From Scleroderma bovista (taxonomy: Eukaryota; Basidiomycota; Agaricomycetes; Boletales; Sclerodermataceae), in assembly GCA_037178675.1 (NCBI GenBank), contig JAYMGJ010000325.1, positions 62,001-126,000 on the forward strand: a DNA stretch of 64,000 nucleotides, written 5' to 3'. Position numbers and translations under genes: made by a program. Below, piece by piece: positions 63,405 to 64,000 of this stretch (position 1 is the stretch's first letter; the number at the start of each line of letters is the position of its first letter). The notes beneath the pieces are model-generated. The model saw only the letters and a list, made by a program, of their open reading frames with translations. It did no database searches and was not told where the DNA came from.

Positions 63405-64000
63405 ATGGCAAGCCAGCCAACCCGCACTATCAGCACGCGATCAACCAATAAAAATGCTCATCCTGGTAGGCCTGACTTACCTGCAGCTCGACATCCCACA
63501 GACGTTGTACAGGCTGAGAAGGCAGCCAAGGTAATTGAAAATTCGCAGCGGGCACTTGCGATTCAGGCAGGAATCCAGCGTGTTGCTAGTATCGAACACG
63601 ATCTGGCAATGACGGTGTCAGATCAGACTCAACAATTCAAAAAACCCAACTTAAGCTTCCCGAGGAAGGTGACCCAGCCACTGCAAAGCAAAGGATCGAG
63701 CCAAGAAGCGGATGACGATCTCGAAGACGAAGGTCAAGCTGTTGATGAGGAAGAAACGTTGGTGAACGGTGAGTGCTATTGCGGCTTGGTGAAAAATAAA
63801 TGCTAGACTTACTTGTATTCATAGTGCCAGACGGTGTCTCGACTCCAAGTGGTTCAGAGTTCGAGCCTGGGGAAGATGAGGGAGGGAATGAGAGTGATAG
63901 TAGGCACCCAGACCTCGTGCCAGAAGCTATCAGTTCCAAAAGGAGAACAAAGGGTTTACCAAAGCCTACACGAGAGGCTATTACGCAAGCACGCCGCGAC
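63405..64000 (+). CDS. Second, accessory gene of the Plavaka-type element (3' part beyond window)
   Basis: ATG at 63405 opens exon 1 to 63768. A 56-nt intron (63769-63824, GTGAGT...CATAG) joins in frame to exon 2, still open at the window edge. The visible protein (about 180 aa) is hydrophilic: MASQPTRTISTRSTNKNAHP, a helical segment with VQAEKAAKVIENSQRALAIQ, an acidic stretch (EADDDLEDEGQAVDEEE), then Ser/Glu-rich and basic parts (ISSKRRTKGLPKPTREAITQ). No domain is recognised. Its divergent position beside the transposase and within the same element suggests an accessory protein, such as a DNA-binding or transposition cofactor; that function is inference. Confidence 0.6.

Larger units (their letters stand above)
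58901..64000 (-). mobile_element. Plavaka-type (CACTA-like) DNA transposon, right end outside the window
   Basis: Inferred extent: from the first CAGAC/GTCTG-type motifs near 58907 to beyond the window edge. It holds a minus-strand transposase gene (59962-63226) and a divergent plus-strand second gene (63405 onward). Clusters of CAGAC/GTCTG sit left of the transposase stop: about four near 58907-59075 and at least ten at 59755-59940. Dense short subterminal repeats are a hallmark of CACTA-group elements. A possible left tip is CACTATTGTCCTGATAGTG at 58977-58995, which begins with CACTA. Terminal inverted repeats cannot be confirmed because the right end lies outside. Confidence 0.7.

Overview
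The window reads as nuclear DNA of a basidiomycete fungus, most likely an Agaricomycete. Almost every recognisable gene is cut by many short introns (about 46-80 nt, GT-AG, a few apparently GC-AG). The protein set (Dam1 of the DASH complex, fungal perilipin, Spf1-type P5A ATPase, fungal OPT transporters) is fungal, and the right end carries a transposon of the Plavaka type, a CACTA-like group common in mushroom-forming fungi. All splice structures are my own reading from the sequence: splice-site motifs, reading-frame continuity and family resemblance recalled from knowledge. No alignment or database search was run.

Layout. 0-8 kb: a perilipin-like gene running off the left edge (-), a VPS39/TGFBRAP1-like tethering subunit (-) that appears to lack its N-terminal CNH half, and a Gyp8/TBC1D20-like Rab GAP (+). 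8-14.4 kb: gene-poor DNA around one small bHLH-like gene with a 9-residue tandem repeat (+). 14.5-21 kb: a Zn-cluster transcription factor (+), the mitochondrial matrix protein MAM33/p32 (+), a Ser-rich small gene (+) and a class-3-like aldehyde dehydrogenase (-). The last two converge and may share a CTAG as overlapping stop codons. 21-23.4 kb: non-coding DNA with a diverged direct duplication. 23.4-31.3 kb: cohesin SMC1 (-) and a large Ser/Pro-rich orphan (-). 31.3-41.1 kb: a possible secreted Cys-rich protein (+), a WD40 protein (-), Dam1 with an extra C-terminal domain (+), Sec23 (-) and an orphan multi-exon gene (+).

41.3-50.3 kb holds two paralogous oligopeptide transporters arranged head to head around 2.4 kb of low-complexity DNA. 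50.7-55.3 kb is the Spf1-like P5A ATPase (-). 56.5-57.3 kb is a compact P-loop GTPase-like gene (-). 59-64 kb is a Plavaka-type element: a zinc-finger transposase gene that looks intact (-), a divergent second gene cut by the window edge (+), and a left flank rich in CAGAC/GTCTG motifs.

Many genes serve core trafficking and chromosome functions: Sec23 (COPII coat), Gyp8-like GAP and VPS39-like tether (Rab and vacuole traffic), Spf1 (ER membrane homeostasis), SMC1 and Dam1 (chromosome segregation). They are not organised as a pathway cluster; this looks like ordinary housekeeping chromosome with two accessory patches, the OPT pair and the transposon.
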